From positions 1 through 64,000 of the forward strand of contig CAVPXP010000022.1 in NCBI GenBank assembly GCA_963709645.1: a stretch of 64,000 nucleotides of DNA. Direction: 5' to 3'. The translations under genes and the position numbers were made by a program. Below, in pieces: positions 46,306-55,337 of this stretch (its first letter is position 1; each line of letters begins with the position of its first letter). Below the pieces are notes generated by a model. That model was not told the origin of the DNA. It saw only the letters and a program-made list of their open reading frames with translations, and did not search any database. Source of the stretch: DYRB01 sp963709645 (GTDB taxonomy: Bacteria > Pseudomonadota > Gammaproteobacteria > Chromatiales > Chromatiaceae).

Positions 46306-48000
46306 ATGGATAACCTGCGGTTGATGCTCATCTTCTCCCTAGCCGTCGTGCTGGTCCTGATCTATCAGGCCTGGGAGCACGACTACGGCCAGGGCCGCCA
46401 ACCCGTCGCCCAGGAGGAGTCTCCAGTGGCCACCGGGACCCCGGCACCTGCGGCCGAACAAGCCCAGGTCCCGGAGGGCGTGCCCGGTGCCGCGGCCTCT
46501 CTCGCCGCCGCCACGGCGGTTCCGGCACCGACGGATGCCAAGGCCGTCCCAGGTTCCGGTCCGACCTCACCCTTGGCGCCGATCAGCGTCGAGACGGATG
46601 TGCTCCGGCTGGAGATCTCCCCGCGCGGCGGTACCGTCTCCAGCGTCTGGCTCAAACATTACCCAGTCAACCCTGAGCGCCCGGAGGACAAGTTCCGGCT
46701 GTTCAAGCCCGAGCCCCCCAACATGTTCATCGCCCAGTCGGGGCTCCTGGGGTCCGATCCCGAATCGGTGCCTACCCACGAGGCGACCTTTACCAGCGCC
46801 CAGACGAGCTACGCGCTGGGCGACCGGAACGACATCCTGATGGTAGAGCTGACCTGGGGCCAGGAATCCGGGGTCCAGGTGGTCAAGCGCTACCGCTTCG
46901 AGCGCGGAAGCTACCTCGTGCAGGTGAGCCAGGAGGTCCGCAACGGCACCGGCGGCGACCTGACCCTGCGCGGCTACAGCCAGCTCCAGCGCACCGAGCT
47001 TCACGACCCCAACGAAGCCCAGTTCGTCTACACCTTCACCGGCGGCGCCTATTGGAGCCCAGAGGACAAGTATAAGAAGGTCGCCTTCGACGACATGCGC
47101 AAGGAGCGTATGAACAAGACAGTGACCGATGGCTGGATCGCCATGATGCAGCACTACTTCGTCTCCGCCTGGGTTCCGCCTCGGGCCCAGGCCGACACCT
47201 TCTACACCAATGTCCTGGCGGATAGCCGTTACATCATCGGCAAGTACAGCCCGGCCGCAACCCTGGCACCCGGCGCGAACCACAGCTTCGAGGACGGCCT
47301 CTACATCGGCCCGAAAACCCCAGAGACCCTGGCCGCCATCGCCCCCGGGCTGGAGCTCACCGTGGACTACGGGATGCTCGCCATCATCGCCCAGCCCATT
47401 CACTGGCTGCTGAGCAAGATCCACTCGGTGGTCGGGAACTGGGGTTGGTCCATCATCATCCTGACCATCCTGATCAAGGCGGCTTTCTACCCGCTGTCGG
47501 AGACCAGCTACAAATCCATGGCCCACATGCGCCAGGTCACCCCGCGCATGCAGGCCCTCAAGGACCGCTATGGCGATGACAAGGAGCGCCTCAATCAGGC
47601 GATGATGGAGCTGTACAAGAAGGAGAAGATCAACCCCTTGGGCGGCTGCCTGCCCATCCTGATCCAGATCCCGGTCTTTATCGCCCTGTACTGGGTGCTC
47701 TTGGAGAGCGTGGAGCTGCGCCAGGCCCCCTTCGCCCTCTGGCTGCAGAATCTGACCGCCCCCGACCCCTACTACGTGCTGCCGCTCCTCATGGGCGTCT
47801 CCATGTATATTCAGCAGAAGCTCAATCCGCAGCCACCGGACCCCATCCAGGCGAAGGTGATGATGGCGCTGCCCTTCGTCTTCACCGTCTTCTTCGCCTT
47901 CTTCCCGGCCGGGCTCGTCCTCTACTGGACGGTCAACAACATCCTGTCCATCGCCCAGCAGTGGCACATCACACGCAAGATCGAGAAGGCCGCCAAGTAG
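46306..48000 (+). CDS. yidC: Membrane protein insertase YidC
   Basis: 564 aa. An N-terminal membrane anchor (LMLIFSLAVVLVLIYQAW) is followed by an Ala/Pro/Thr-rich linker, then the large periplasmic P1 domain (about residues 90-330). The C-terminal five-helix insertase core reads WGWSIIILTILIKAAFYPLS, GGCLPILIQIPVFIALYWVL and ends TRKIEKAAK. Inserts inner-membrane proteins alone or with Sec. ATG at 46306 follows GGAGAG. The long P1 domain marks it as the Gram-negative type. Confidence 0.97.
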   Translation: MDNLRLMLIFSLAVVLVLIYQAWEHDYGQGRQPVAQEESPVATGTPAPAAEQAQVPEGVPGAAASLAAATAVPAPTDAKAVPGSGPTSPLAPISVETDVLRLEISPRGGTVSSVWLKHYPVNPERPEDKFRLFKPEPPNMFIAQSGLLGSDPESVPTHEATFTSAQTSYALGDRNDILMVELTWGQESGVQVVKRYRFERGSYLVQVSQEVRNGTGGDLTLRGYSQLQRTELHDPNEAQFVYTFTGGAYWSPEDKYKKVAFDDMRKERMNKTVTDGWIAMMQHYFVSAWVPPRAQADTFYTNVLADSRYIIGKYSPAATLAPGANHSFEDGLYIGPKTPETLAAIAPGLELTVDYGMLAIIAQPIHWLLSKIHSVVGNWGWSIIILTILIKAAFYPLSETSYKSMAHMRQVTPRMQALKDRYGDDKERLNQAMMELYKKEKINPLGGCLPILIQIPVFIALYWVLLESVELRQAPFALWLQNLTAPDPYYVLPLLMGVSMYIQQKLNPQPPDPIQAKVMMALPFVFTVFFAFFPAGLVLYWTVNNILSIAQQWHITRKIEKAAK

Positions 48001-49364
48001 CAGTCGAGCCCGGATCGGCGGCGGCGGACACAATCGCCGCCGTCGCCACCCCGCCGGGCTTCGGCGGAGTGGGCATCGTTCGAGTCTCCGGACCCGCTGC
48101 GGCCGGCATCGCCCGAACCCTCCTTGGCCGCCTGCCCCATCCCCGCCGCGCTACCCTAAGCCGGTTCCGGGGCGCCGACGGGGCCGACATCGACTCCGGG
48201 CTCGCCCTCTACTTTCCCGCCCCCGGCTCTTTCACCGGCGAGGACGTGCTGGAGCTCCAGGGCCACGGCGGTCCGGTGGTTCTGGACATGCTCCTGCGCC
48301 AAACCCTCGAGCTGGGGGCCCGTCTCGCCCGCCCCGGCGAATTCTCGGAGCGGGCCTTCCTCAACGGCAAGCTGGACCTGGCCCAGGCCGAGGCGGTGGC
48401 TGATCTCATCGAGGCCGGGACCGAGACCGCCGCCAGGCTGGCCGGACGCACCCTCCAGGGGGAGCTGTCCCGGCGCGTTCAGGCCCTGGTGGAGGGGCTC
48501 ATCCGGCTTCGGATGCTGTGCGAGGCGGCCCTGGACTTCCCTGACGAAGAGCTTGACCCCCTCGCCGACGCCCAGGCCGCCGCGGACATCGACCGCCTGA
48601 TCGGGGACACCCGAGCCCTGCTCGCCGACGCCCGCCAGGGGCAACTCGTGCGCGAGGGAATGCGCCTGGTCATCGCAGGCCCCCCCAACGCAGGCAAGTC
48701 CAGTCTCCTCAACGCCCTTTCCGGCGCCGATACGGCCATCGTCAGCCACATTCCCGGGACCACCAGGGACCTTCTGCGCGCCGAGATTCAGATCGACGGC
48801 CTGCCCCTGCATATCACCGACACCGCCGGCCTACGCCAGGCCGCGGATGCGGTGGAGGAGGAGGGAATCCGCCGAGCCCAGGGTCAGATCGTCCAAGCCG
48901 ACCGGGTCCTTTGGGTATTCGCCGCGAACCACATGGAAGCGCCCGACAAGAAGGAGGCCGACCATCACCTGCCCCAGGGCGCTGCGGTTACCTATATCCG
49001 CAACAAGATCGACCTGACCGGGGAGGCCCCGGGCCTGCGTGAAACCCCCGCTGGTCCCGAGGTGGCACTGTCTGCCCGCAGCGGCGCCGGACTCGCCGAC
49101 CTGCGCGCCCACCTCAAGGCAGTGGCCGGGTTTCAGGGGGCAGAGGGTGGGGAATTCCTCGCTCGCCGGCGCCACCTCGACGCCCTGACGCGTGCCCTGG
49201 AGCACCTCGGTGCTGCGGCTTCGGTGCTCGCGGCGACCGCCTCCGGAGAGCTGGTGGCCGAGGACTTGCGCCAGGCACAGCGTGCCCTGGGGGAGATCAC
49301 CGGGGCCTTCAGCTCCGACGACCTGTTGGGACGAATCTTCGCGGGGTTCTGTATCGGAAAATAG
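47961..49364 (+). CDS. mnmE: tRNA uridine-5-carboxymethylaminomethyl modification GTPase MnmE
   Basis: 467 aa. Works with MnmG to modify U34 of certain tRNAs. N-terminal folate-binding domain: DTIAAVATPPGFGGVGIVRV. GTPase motifs: GPPNAGKSSLLNALSG (G1), IPGTTRDLL (G2), DTAGLR (G3), and NKID (G4). The C-terminus ends GRIFAGFCIGK, the conserved catalytic cysteine. The only normal start codon in frame is the GTG at 47961, overlapping the end of yidC by 40 bp and adding about 17 residues compared with most homologues. mnmG is not next to it here. Confidence 0.95.
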   Translation: MAHHTQDREGRQVAVEPGSAAADTIAAVATPPGFGGVGIVRVSGPAAAGIARTLLGRLPHPRRATLSRFRGADGADIDSGLALYFPAPGSFTGEDVLELQGHGGPVVLDMLLRQTLELGARLARPGEFSERAFLNGKLDLAQAEAVADLIEAGTETAARLAGRTLQGELSRRVQALVEGLIRLRMLCEAALDFPDEELDPLADAQAAADIDRLIGDTRALLADARQGQLVREGMRLVIAGPPNAGKSSLLNALSGADTAIVSHIPGTTRDLLRAEIQIDGLPLHITDTAGLRQAADAVEEEGIRRAQGQIVQADRVLWVFAANHMEAPDKKEADHHLPQGAAVTYIRNKIDLTGEAPGLRETPAGPEVALSARSGAGLADLRAHLKAVAGFQGAEGGEFLARRRHLDALTRALEHLGAAASVLAATASGELVAEDLRQAQRALGEITGAFSSDDLLGRIFAGFCIGK

Positions 49365-49807
49365 TCCCTGTTCCGGGACCGTACCCTTCCGCTGACCCAC
49401 TGAGTGCCTGCGTAGGAAGCGGACGCCTAACCCCCGATGAAGGGACAAAGCTGGCTGCGACCGTCGCCAGTCTGGCACCCATCTCGCCGCTACCTGAAAT
49501 CGAGGCGAGGCTGCGCGCCACGAAGGATCGCCCTGGCCAGCCCAAGCAAAATGGGCGTCGTGCATTCTCCCGAACTTCAACACCAGCTATGCCGCTCGCG
49601 CCGTGCGGACCGCGTGCCCCGGGGCGGTGCTAGCCGATGCCGGCCCGCGTTTCGGACCGGGCGCCCGAGGCGCTTGACTCGCGGCACGGGGCCGCAGTTA
49701 GCCCCCGGGATTGCCTGGGGACCGTGCCAGGCCCTACCCTGTGACCCGCTTGCCTGCCCCGGAGACCGTCGGGGCGTACCCTTCAGCCTCCCAACGGAAT
49801 CCCCGCC
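49365..49807. other. Gene-free spacer between mnmE and the type III R-M locus
   Basis: 443 bp without a convincing reading frame. It contains a short near-perfect inverted repeat (GTCCC...GGGAC) right after the mnmE stop, a possible weak terminator. The string CGTACCCTT occurs near both ends (about 49379 and 49775). The spacer may mark the insertion boundary of the restriction-modification locus, but no transposase, integrase or tRNA site is visible. Confidence 0.4.
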
Positions 49808-52800
49808 ATGCCGGAACTCTTCTTCAAGGGCAAGGAGTTCGTCTACAACCACCATTTGGCGGTCCCCTTCCGCCCGCTGGTGCCGGACCCCATCGGTCCG
49901 TCGGCGACTCGGGACAGAAGGGGCAAATGGACGGCAACCTCATCATCCAGGGCGACAACCTGCACGCCCTCAAGGCCCTGCTGCCGCTCTATGCCGACAA
50001 GGTGGACTGCATCTTCATCGACCCACCGTACAACACCGGCAACGAGGGCTGGTGCTACAACGACAGGGTAAACAGCCCGATGATGCGGGAGTGGCTGTCC
50101 AGCAATCCGGTGGGGATCGGGGACGGGCTCAGGCACGACAAGTGGCTGGCGATGATGTGGCCGCGGCTGCGGTTGCTGCGGGAGTTGCTCTCGGATAACG
50201 GCGGAATTTTTGTCACGATTGATGACAATGAATTACATCGCTTGCGAGCAATAATGGACGATATTTTCGGCGCCCAGCACTTCCTGGCCAACTTCGTGTG
50301 GCAATCGAAAGATACCCCTGGCAATAACAGTACAGGAATTGCCGAAACACACAATTACGTTCTGCTGTACAGGAAATCCGACAGCTTTGCCGGCAGCTTG
50401 CTTGAACGAAATGAAGAGCAACGTGCAAACTACACGAATCTCGATAATGACCAGCGCGGAGACTGGTTAGCGGCGCCTTTAACGCGCGCTGAGTTTCGCG
50501 AGCGCGATTACTACCCTCTGGAGAACCTGGCTGGCCAGAGGGTCTGGCCACCGAAGGGCAGCAGTTGGCGGAGGCCACCAGCCAAGATGGCCTGGCTTCA
50601 GACGGACAATCGGATCTGGTGGGGGAAAACGGGCGATGCGGCGTTTCCGATGGAAAAGAAGTTTGTGTCCGAGGCAAAGTCAGGTGTCGTCAACCAAACA
50701 TGGTGGTCCTATGAATTCGCCGGCAGTACCCGAAACGCCGGAGCAGAGATTAAAGCCATCTTTGGTGGCGAGAAAGCGTTCGCCACACCGAAGCCGCGTC
50801 AGCTTCTTGACCGAATCCTTGAAATGGCAACTGACGAAAGCTCGATCATCCTTGATTCGTTTGCTGGAAGTGCCACCACCGCCCACGCCGTCCTCGCCGC
50901 CAACGCCAAGGACGGCGGCAACCGCCGCTTCATCCTCGTGGAGTGCGAGGACTACGCCGACACCCTGACCGCGGAGCGGGTGCGGCGGGTCATCCGCGGC
51001 TACGACTTCGAGGGCACTCAGCGGGAGGAACTGCACCGGGAGCACCTGACCTTTACCAGCCTCAAGAAGGCCGACAAGCTCCTGGATCATGTGGAGTCCG
51101 TCAGGCACCTGGAGGGGCACCGCTTCGACAAGATCGAGGCGAAGGTCAAGGACGGGGAGCTGATCGTCACCGGCGAGCGTCAGGTCATGGAGCGCGCCGA
51201 GGGCCTGGGGGGCGAGTTCACCTACTGCACCCTGGGTGAGCCCCTGGAGATGGACGAGGGGCACAAGGCGATCTCGGAGCTGGCCTTCAAGACCCTCTAC
51301 GGGTTCAACCCCTGCTTCGTCCTGGAGCTGACGGCGACGCCCAAGGACGTAGCACCGCGGGGCGGCGCCAACCCCAGGCCAGGACGCCCGGCGAACATCC
51401 TGGTGGAGGTCTCGGGGCTGGACCTGGACCGGGAGGGCATGATCAAGATGCCCATGAACCTGGAGCCCAGGGCGGGCACGGACTGGCACGACACCCTGGC
51501 CGCCGCCTATGCGCGGCTGAATGCCCTGGACAGGGAGGCACGGCGGTTCCAGGGCGAGACCGGGCGCACTATCCGCCCCATCCTCCTGGTGCAGGTCGAG
51601 CGCACCGGGGCCGATCAGCGCGACGGAGCCCATATCCATGCCCTGGACGTGAAGGAGTGGCTGACCACCGCGGGCCTGGACGAGGCCGAGGTCGCCATCA
51701 AGACGGCGGACACCAACGACCTGGCGGACCCCGAGAACCTGGACCTGCTCGCGCCCACCAACCGGGTACGGGCCATCGTCACCAAGCAGGCGTTGCAAGA
51801 GGGCTGGGACTGCCCCTTTGCCTATGTCCTGTGCTCCCTGTCCGCTAGCCGCAACGAGAAGGCCCTGACCCAGCTCATCGGGCGCATCCTGCGCCAGCCC
51901 CAGGCCCAGAAGACCGGGGTCGCGGCCCTGGACGAGTGCTATGTGGTTACCCACCATGCCGACACCGCGGGGGTCGTTGCCGCGATCAAGCAAGGGCTGG
52001 AGGAGGACGGGCTCGGCGACCTGGTTCAGGAGATACGCGTCCCCGATCCCACGGGCGGCGGGCAAAGGGGACCGCGCGACATACCGCGGCGTCCGACCTT
52101 CGCCAAGACCGACATCTACCTCCCCCAGGTCCTGCGGGTCGACGCGGACAAGGTGCGGGAGCTGGACTACGAGCAGGACATCCTGTTCGCCCTGGACTGG
52201 AACGGGCTGGATCTGGGACCCCTGGCGGACAAGGTCCCGGCCAACCTGACCGGGGCCGAGCGGCAGATGCGGCGCATCCGGCTGGCGGACAGCGGCGAGG
52301 AACGCATCGTCGCCGAGGCGAGCACCCCGACCGGGGAGGTCGTCGCCTTCGATCCCAGCTACGCCGTGCGCATGGTGGCCGACATCGTACCGAATGCCTG
52401 GGTGGCGCGGGCGATGGTGGGCGACCTGGTGATCAGGCTCAAGGGGCGGGGCTTCGAAGAGTCCCAGCTTGGCACCGTCCATGGGCTCCTGGTGCAGGAG
52501 TTGCGGGCCTGGCTGACGGCGCAGCGCGACCGCATGGCGGAGGGGCACTTCAGGGCGGAGGTGGCGGCGGGGCGCATCCAGTTCCGCCTGCGCACCGATA
52601 GCCACAACTGGGCCATGCCGCAAAAGTCCGTGACTTGCGAGCCAATCGGGGCGGACCAGCTACCCGGAGCGGATGGCGAGGCCCTGCGACGGAGCCTCTT
52701 CTCGCCCATCTACAAGGGCGACCTGAACGAGCAGGAACGCGAGGTCGCCGTCTACCTGGATGGGGACAAATCCCTGATCTGGTGGCACCGCAACGTCGCG

Positions 52801-53118
52801 CAGCGCCAGTACCGGCTCCAGGGCTGGCGGAGGGAGCGCATCTACCCGGACTTCATCTTCGCCGTGCGCCAAGGGGATGTCTACGGCCAGGCCAGCCGGC
52901 TGGTAGTCCTGGAGATGAAGGGGGAGCACCTACAGGGCAACTCGGACACGGAATACAAGCAGGCGGTCTTGCGCCTGATGACAGAAGCCTTCGAGGTCGA
53001 GGAGGTTCAGCAAGTCGGGGACCTGGAGCTGGTTCACGCCGACGGGACTCGAGTGGACTGCGACCTTGTGCTGATGACGGAGTGGCAGACGCGTCTGCCC
53101 AACGAGTTCTTGGGGTGA
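49808..53118 (+). CDS. Type III restriction-modification Mod/Res chimera (Mod frameshifted near start)
   Basis: N-terminal part: an adenine-specific methyltransferase of the Mod (beta) type. Motif IV is CIFIDPPYNTGNEG, followed by a target-recognition region, then motif I DSFAGSATTAHAVLAAN. The first ~30 residues (MPELFFKGKEFVYNHHLAVP) are in another frame, broken near 49900. After LGEPLE (about 51250) the frame continues in MDEGHKAISELAFKTL and ELTATPKDV, helicase motifs II and III of a Res subunit. Motif VI QLIGRILRQP follows, and a PD-(D/E)xK-like nuclease at the C-terminus (YPDFIFAV then VVLEMKGEHL). The Res N-terminus with Walker A is missing, as is the Mod C-terminus. ATP-dependent cleavage is therefore unlikely unless another protein supplies ATPase; methylation could persist. 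Confidence 0.85.
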
Positions 53119-53318
53119 CCGGCCGCGGCCGCGGCTGCCTTCGCCCCAGCCGTGACGCACCCTCGGGGCCGCCCAACTGCCGTTTCTAGGATAAAGCCTT
53201 ACAACTGCAGCACCCAAAGTAGCGCCCAAAGCCGCCATCAATAACAACTCCGGTTTCGTCGCGCTCAGTGCCCGCGCAAGCGAGGGCGGAAGAGGGCCGC
53301 GAATTTCCTTGTCGTACC

Positions 53319-54068
53319 TCAGGCTCGAAAGAACCCCATCCGCCGCAGGAACGGCAGCATGTGCTCCCGCTTTTTGCCCTGGGTGGCCTTTGCCGTTGTC
53401 GCGGACCAATCGCTGCGGCGGGCATTGTCGCCACGGGCGGCATAGTAGTCGGCCATGGCGCGGTCATAGTCGGCCATGCGCTCAACCTCGCCGTCCCGAT
53501 AGACATCCTGATGGAGCACCAGGTCCAGGGGTTGTCGCGGCTTGACGTCGGGCGATTCCGCCGGCCACCCGAGACAGAGGCCAAACACCGGGACGACCAG
53601 TTCGGGAAGATCGAGCTGCTCCACGACGGTTTGTGGGTCATTGCGGATGCCGCCGATGTAAACCCCGCCGAGTCCGACGGACTCTGCGGCCAGCAAGACG
53701 TTCTGGGCCATCAGGGCCACGTCCACCACCGCCGCCAGGCTGTGCTCCGTCCATCCCTCCAGCGCACCCGCTCCACTGCGCCGGCAGGCCGCATCGACCC
53801 GACGCAGGTCTGCGCAGAAGATCAGGAACTCGGCCGCCTGCTCGACCCAGGGTTGGCCGCCTGCGGCCCTTGCGATGGCCGAGCGTGCCTCCGCGCGGGT
53901 AACCCGGATGACGGAATAGGCCTGGATGAAGCTGGAGCTGGCCGCCCCCTGACCCGCCCGGATCAAGGCCGCAAGCAGCTCGGGCGCGATGGCGTCGCCG
54001 GTGTAGCGGCGGATGGACCTGTGGCTGGTCTGCAGTCGGATGACGGGGCTCAGGGGTGTTTGGTGCAT
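53319..54068 (-). CDS. nfsA: NfsA-type FMN nitroreductase
   Basis: 249 aa. N-terminal FMN-binding motif TSHRSIRRYTGDAI, then SFIQAYSVIRV, VDVALMAQNVLLAAESVGLG and GGIRNDPQTVVEQL. The C-terminus (GKKREHMLPFLRRMGFFRA) is typical of the oxygen-insensitive NADPH nitroreductase/flavin reductase group. The physiological substrate is not known. A palindromic element (54100-54262) separates it from fbpC upstream. Confidence 0.88.
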   Translation of the reverse strand: MHQTPLSPVIRLQTSHRSIRRYTGDAIAPELLAALIRAGQGAASSSFIQAYSVIRVTRAEARSAIARAAGGQPWVEQAAEFLIFCADLRRVDAACRRSGAGALEGWTEHSLAAVVDVALMAQNVLLAAESVGLGGVYIGGIRNDPQTVVEQLDLPELVVPVFGLCLGWPAESPDVKPRQPLDLVLHQDVYRDGEVERMADYDRAMADYYAARGDNARRSDWSATTAKATQGKKREHMLPFLRRMGFFRA

Positions 54069-54099
54069 AGGGCCCGGGGGCTCGTTGTTGCTGCGGACG

Positions 54100-54262
54100 C
54101 TAAGGCGATTTCTGTCAAATCATGTGCCAGCTAGCTTGTCTTTGCGCCCGCCTCTTTGTCGGCCGGCAGCCACATAGCCCCGCTATGCTCCTGCCGGCAC
54201 TCCTTGAAGGCGGACGAAAATCCGGCGCCATCTGGTACATGATTCTCCGGCAATCGCCTAAA
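54100..54262. repeat. 163-bp near-palindromic repeat element
   Basis: The ends are inverted: CTAAGGCGATT at 54100 and AATCGCCTAAAG at 54252-54263, each followed inward by a shared CATGT.CCA block. The arms pair along most of the length, through an 8-bp perfect stem GCCGGCAG/CTGCCGGC (54162-54198), to a centre CATAG-CCCCG-CTATG. The right end contains the fbpC stop codon (54258-54260). The element occupies the fbpC-nfsA gap and could act as terminator, mobile unit, or both. Confidence 0.7.
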
Positions 54263-55337
54263 GATGGGGCTGCGCAGTTGGCTCTTGTCCGTTCCCCACC
54301 GGGAACACCACCAAATGGTCCGCCTCCAGCCGCACCCCAATGTCGTCGCCCAGGGTATGCTGGTGATGGCTCGCGACCAGGCACAGGACGCGTGTCCCGC
54401 TGGCAAGCCGCAGGGTGTAGAGGTACTCGGCCCCGCGGAAGGCGCGCCCGACCACGGTCGCCCGACGGGGGCTCGACTCGTCGTAGAGCATGTCATCTGG
54501 GCGAATCAGGACCTCCACGGACTGGCCCTGGGTGAGGCCGTGGGGCTTGGTCCCGGCCACCCGGCCCAACTCGGTCTTGACCCGGAGTTCGTCCGCCACA
54601 GTCCCTGGGAGCAGGACCCCCTGGCCGACGAAGTCGGCGACGAAGCGGTTGGCCGGCTCGTGGTAGAGCCCGAAGCCCGTCCCCCACTGGTGCACCCGGC
54701 CGCCCCCCAGGACGGCGATGTGATCGGCCATGGCGAAGGCCTCGAGTTGGTCGTGGGTGACCAGGATGGCGGTGATGCCGTCGCGCTTGAGCAGCTCCCG
54801 GACCTCCCGGGCGAGGCCCTCGCGCAGATCCGTATCCATGCTGGAGAATGGCTCGTCCAGCAGGAGGATTTCCGGGCGCGGCGCCATGGCGCGGGCCAGG
54901 GCGACCCGTTGCTGCATACCCCCGGAGAGTTGGTGCGGGTAGCGCCGGCGGGCATCCGCCATACCGACCAGGGCCAGCAGTTCCCCGACCCGGTCCCGCC
55001 GCTTGTCCCTGGACAGCCCGCGCAGGCCGAAGCCGATGTTGCCCTCCACCGTCAGGTGGGGAAACAGGGCGAAGTCCTGGAAGACCATCCCGACGCGCCG
55101 CCGTTCCGGGGCCAGGGTCTCCCCCGGGGCGGAGACGCGCCGTCCGTGGAGCCAGATCTCGCCGGTGGTGACCGGCTCGAAGCCGGCAATGGCGCGCAGC
55201 AGCGTGGTCTTGCCGCAGCCGCTGGGGCCCAGCAGACAGCCGATGACCCCCTCATCGAGGACAAAGGAAACCTGGGCGACCACGGGGCTGCTCCCGTAGG
55301 CGACCGTGACGTCGCGGACCTCAAGCTGTGTCGGCAT
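54258..55337 (-). CDS. fbpC: Ferric iron ABC transporter ATP-binding protein
   Basis: 359 aa ATPase of a ferric iron importer. Walker A GPSGCGKTTLLRAIAG, signature LSGGMQQRVALARAMA, Walker B ILLLDEPFSSMD, H-loop ILVTHDQLEAFAMA. The C-terminal extension (about 240-359) is the regulatory domain of the FbpC/PotA group. Its start overlaps the end of fbpB, so it is translated from the same operon. The last codons before the stop (AQPHL) lie at the edge of a palindromic element and may not be the ancestral C-terminus. Confidence 0.92.
   Translation of the reverse strand: MPTQLEVRDVTVAYGSSPVVAQVSFVLDEGVIGCLLGPSGCGKTTLLRAIAGFEPVTTGEIWLHGRRVSAPGETLAPERRRVGMVFQDFALFPHLTVEGNIGFGLRGLSRDKRRDRVGELLALVGMADARRRYPHQLSGGMQQRVALARAMAPRPEILLLDEPFSSMDTDLREGLAREVRELLKRDGITAILVTHDQLEAFAMADHIAVLGGGRVHQWGTGFGLYHEPANRFVADFVGQGVLLPGTVADELRVKTELGRVAGTKPHGLTQGQSVEVLIRPDDMLYDESSPRRATVVGRAFRGAEYLYTLRLASGTRVLCLVASHHQHTLGDDIGVRLEADHLVVFPVGNGQEPTAQPHL

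Noticed and set aside
46567..48033. 488-codon minus-strand frame opposite yidC
   Set aside because: yidC on the plus strand is unambiguous; the opposite frame has no recognisable domain.
50680..52623. 647-codon minus-strand frame opposite the mod/res gene
   Set aside because: It is a shadow of the plus-strand frame, which carries methylase and helicase motifs.
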